Assembly: GCA_021845835.1 (NCBI GenBank)
Contig: JAJZVE010000236.1
Span: forward strand, 1-7,101
Source of the DNA: Pseudomonadota bacterium
GTDB lineage: Bacteria; Pseudomonadota; Alphaproteobacteria; Acetobacterales; Acetobacteraceae
Length of the DNA stretch: 7,101 nt
Reading direction: 5' to 3'
Of this stretch, positions 5,344 to 7,101 are shown piece by piece (within the stretch, counting starts at the first letter, position 1; each line of letters begins with the position of its first letter). Position numbers and translations under genes: made by a program. The notes below the pieces were generated by a model that saw only the letters and a program-made list of their open reading frames with translations, was not told the origin of the DNA and made no database searches.

Positions 5344-6505
5344 ACTTCGTGGAAATCGCGGTGCCGGCTGACGGCGGCTCCCGGCGGTGGCGCATGAACC
5401 CCATCACCTCCTGCTGCCGCAGGACGTCCGGCGCAAGGGCGACACCGAGCCCGGCGGCCTCGGTCGGCAGGGCCGATATGCCACCGCAAGCGTGCGGCAA
5501 CGCGTTGCCGGCGAGCGCACCGAACAGGTCCGTCTCATCGAATTGCACTTCCAGCCGATCCAGGCTTGGGGCCGCGGCACACACATGCAGGCTGACGGCA
5601 TGGCAGATCGGGCCGGTCGGATTGTGCGGTGAGAAGCCGATCTTTGCCTGCGCGAAGCTGTCCGACAAGCGCAGCATTTCGGCGAGACCGCCGACGTATT
5701 TCACATCCGGCATCATCACGTCGTAGGCGCCAGCGCGCAGGAACGGTGCGAACCCCGCCGCGCCGATGCCGAGCTCGCATCCGGCCAGGCGCACGCCACG
5801 CGCGTTCGCCAGCCCGCGCAGGCGGCGTAGCGCGGAAAGAGCATCATCGGTTTCCGGCAGCGGACATTCGACCCAGTACACCGCTTGCGCCGCGGCCGCG
5901 CGGATGACCTCGACGGCCGTCGGCTCAGTGAGCCGCCAATGGCAATCCACCAGCAGATCACAGTCCGGGCCGATCGCGGCCCGTGCCGCTGCGATCCGAT
6001 CGAGGCCGGGCCCGATGGCCCCGGCAGCCACCGGCAGGCCCGGCGTCATTTCGTCGAACGGCGCGATCTTCACCGCGGTGAACCCGGCGGCGAGGGCAGC
6101 ACACGCGCTCGCGGCGAAGCTCTCGGGGCGCCGGTCCACGGTGCGGCGGTTGATGTTGGCGTACAACGGCACAGTCGCGCGCTGCGGGCCGCCGAGCATG
6201 GCGGCAACCGACTGGCCGGCGCGCCGTCCCGCGATATCCCAGAGCGCATGGTCGATGGCAGAGACCGCCGCCGCAGCTGCCAGATCCACGGGGAGCGGCA
6301 ATGGCGCCGGCGCGGCGTGGGGCAGGGCGAACAGCGCCTCCGACAGGGCCCCGGCGGCTTCCAGGACCGCCCGGTCCTGCCCGTTGAGGCTGGCCTCGCC
6401 GGCGCCGGTCAGTCCCGCCGCGGTCTCGACCTCGACAAAGATCCACCGCGTCTTGGGGGTCACCTCGGCGACATGGCACGACAGCCGCACGACCGGGTCG
6501 CTCAT
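5342..6505 (-). CDS. Mandelate racemase/galactonate dehydratase-like enolase superfamily enzyme (D-x-H type)
   Basis: A second enolase-superfamily enzyme, 387 residues from the ATG at 6505: capping domain to about 115, then the barrel. Metal ligands are D187 (V-D-C-H-W-R), E213 (W-V-E-C-P) and E244 (A-G-C-E-L). D267 (M-P-D-V-K-Y) and H294 (S-P-H-N-P) are 27 residues apart and form the dyad base. The K-x-K position reads K146-I-A148-P-F-D, so the second lysine is absent. H189, two residues after the first metal ligand, matches the position of His185 in E. coli D-galactonate dehydratase (D183-x-H185), and S-P-H-N-P-T-G-P-I resembles its S-P-H-C-P-L-G-P-I. Acid-sugar dehydration by the His-Asp dyad, with H189 as general acid, is therefore the best guess. 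The start overlaps the gntR stop as TGATG; a GTG at 6508 would add one residue. It shows only superfamily-level resemblance to the enolase at 1232-2419 and is not a recent duplicate. Substrate not determined. Confidence 0.9.
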   Translation of the reverse strand: MSDPVVRLSCHVAEVTPKTRWIFVEVETAAGLTGAGEASLNGQDRAVLEAAGALSEALFALPHAAPAPLPLPVDLAAAAAVSAIDHALWDIAGRRAGQSVAAMLGGPQRATVPLYANINRRTVDRRPESFAASACAALAAGFTAVKIAPFDEMTPGLPVAAGAIGPGLDRIAAARAAIGPDCDLLVDCHWRLTEPTAVEVIRAAAAQAVYWVECPLPETDDALSALRRLRGLANARGVRLAGCELGIGAAGFAPFLRAGAYDVMMPDVKYVGGLAEMLRLSDSFAQAKIGFSPHNPTGPICHAVSLHVCAAAPSLDRLEVQFDETDLFGALAGNALPHACGGISALPTEAAGLGVALAPDVLRQQEVMGFMRHRREPPSAGTAISTK

Positions 6506-6507
6506 CA
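6503..6507 (-). promoter_or_regulatory. TGATG stop/start overlap coupling the regulator to the second enolase
   Basis: The TGA stop of the GntR gene (6507-6505) shares its last A with the ATG of the enolase (6505-6503). With no strong Shine-Dalgarno sequence before this ATG, re-initiation after the regulator is the likely mode of translation, making regulator and enzyme products of one mRNA. Confidence 0.65.
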
Positions 6508-7101
6508 CGCCACCGCCGCCGCGGCCGCCCCGAGGGCGACGTCCATGCGTTCGAGCAGGTCGTATTTCGCCTTGATCACGTGTGCATTCATGATAGCTGC
6601 CGTGGCCTCGATATCGCGCGCCGACAGCGCGCGAAGCAGGTTGCGATGGTCGCTGGAGACGCCAGCGAAACGCTCTGGCCCATAGCCGTAGCGATGCCAG
6701 AGGGCAGCGATCAGCACCCAGTGCTGATCCACGATGGCGACCGCCTGCGGGTTGTGCGCGGCCGCGTTGATGAGCTGATGGAATCTCCGGTTGATCGCCA
6801 GCGCGGCCGGAAAGTCGCCGTCTGCGACCCGCCGATGTCGATCGGCCTCGATGGTCTGCAGCTCGGCCAGTTGCGCGGCCGTACAGTCGCGCGCGGCCTG
6901 CCGCGCCAGCACGACCTCGATTGCGCTACGCGTTTCGAACATATTGACGACGAACGGGCGATCGAGGCTGCGCACCCGGGCGCCGCGGTTCTGTTCCAGT
7001 ACCAACAGGCCCTCGCCCTGTAGCTGCCGCAGCGCCTCGCGGATGGGCATGTGGCTCGCGCCATAGCGGCCGGCGAGCTGGTTGATCGTCACCCGCGCGC
7101 C
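6505..7101 (-). CDS. GntR family transcriptional regulator, FadR/FCD subfamily (start lies off the right edge)
   Basis: A DNA-binding regulator whose C-terminal domain binds a small organic acid. The visible 198 residues start inside the winged helix-turn-helix: L-A-G-R-Y-G-A-S-H-M-P-I-R-E-A-L-R (9-25), Q-G-E-G-L-L (28-33) and N-R-G-A-R-V (38-43). The all-helical FCD domain follows from about 50 to 185. FCD domains usually hold a metal through one Asp and three His. Here H108 (R-R-F-H), H152 (D-H-R-N-L-L) and H174 (N-A-H-V) are kept, but the Asp four residues before the first His is N104. About 20-30 N-terminal residues are missing at the window edge; the GTG at 7092 is internal to the HTH and is not the start. 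Being first in an operon with an enolase suggests local control, probably repression relieved by the sugar acid or an intermediate. Family secure; effector and operator unknown. Confidence 0.93.
   Translation of the reverse strand, partial: GARVTINQLAGRYGASHMPIREALRQLQGEGLLVLEQNRGARVRSLDRPFVVNMFETRSAIEVVLARQAARDCTAAQLAELQTIEADRHRRVADGDFPAALAINRRFHQLINAAAHNPQAVAIVDQHWVLIAALWHRYGYGPERFAGVSSDHRNLLRALSARDIEATAAIMNAHVIKAKYDLLERMDVALGAAAAAVA

Noticed and set aside
5766..6685. Two long plus-strand frames (269 and 266 codons)
   Set aside because: Antisense to the second enolase and the GntR gene; both minus-strand genes have clear functional residues.
1..7101. CRISPR array, tRNA, rRNA, phage genes or defence system
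   Set aside because: No regularly spaced repeats, no tRNA cloverleaf, no rRNA-like stretch and no phage or defence protein motifs were seen on either strand.

Overview
The window is a GC-rich bacterial chromosome segment. Third codon positions are rich in G and C, and the HU protein, the ACS-family transporter, the two enolase-superfamily enzymes and the ISAzo13-type transposase remnant would fit an alphaproteobacterium, perhaps of the Rhodospirillales/Acetobacteraceae. That placement is an inference from gene style, not from a marker gene.

Layout, left to right. (1) 1-190, minus: the N-terminal two thirds of an HU-type DNA-binding protein, cut by the window edge, with a strong ribosome binding site. 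(2) 191-607: no convincing gene; it holds GC palindromes and what looks like a repeat or insertion scar. (3) About 608-1072, plus: the C-terminal end of an AMP-forming acyl-CoA synthetase/ligase (ANL superfamily). It has no N-terminal domain and two catalytic residues are replaced, so it is a gene relic. (4) 1232-3696, minus: an ACS-family MFS transporter followed by an enolase-superfamily enzyme, joined by an ATGA stop/start overlap. (5) 3697-3926: the upstream region of the transporter, with a plausible sigma70-like promoter and a 14-bp near-palindrome that could be an operator. (6) 3927-5341: a mobile-element relic on the minus strand. It consists of the 3' part of a frameshifted ISAzo13-family transposase gene next to the 5' end of a gene that resembles the DUF3991/TOPRIM proteins of alphaproteobacterial mobile elements, plus about 500 bp of leader-like noncoding DNA. 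(7) 5342-7101, minus: a GntR/FCD regulator (its start lies off the right edge) followed by a second, distantly related enolase-superfamily enzyme, joined by a TGATG overlap.

The four intact metabolic genes all lie on the minus strand and make sense as one catabolic unit for a sugar acid (aldonate, aldarate or a similar hydroxy acid). The GntR regulator would sense the substrate or an intermediate, the transporter would import it, and the two enolases would dehydrate, epimerise or cycloisomerise it. The mobile relic now sits between the two halves (gntR-enolase and transporter-enolase), so the second half probably relies on its own promoter.

The most interesting point is enzymatic. The two enolases have different active sites: one has K-x-R, a D/E/E metal site and an Asp-His dyad; the other has K-x-A, a galactonate-dehydratase-like D-x-H motif and an Asp-His dyad. 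Neither can be given a substrate from sequence alone, so this may be an undescribed acid-sugar pathway. I see no CRISPR array, rRNA, tRNA, phage or defence system.
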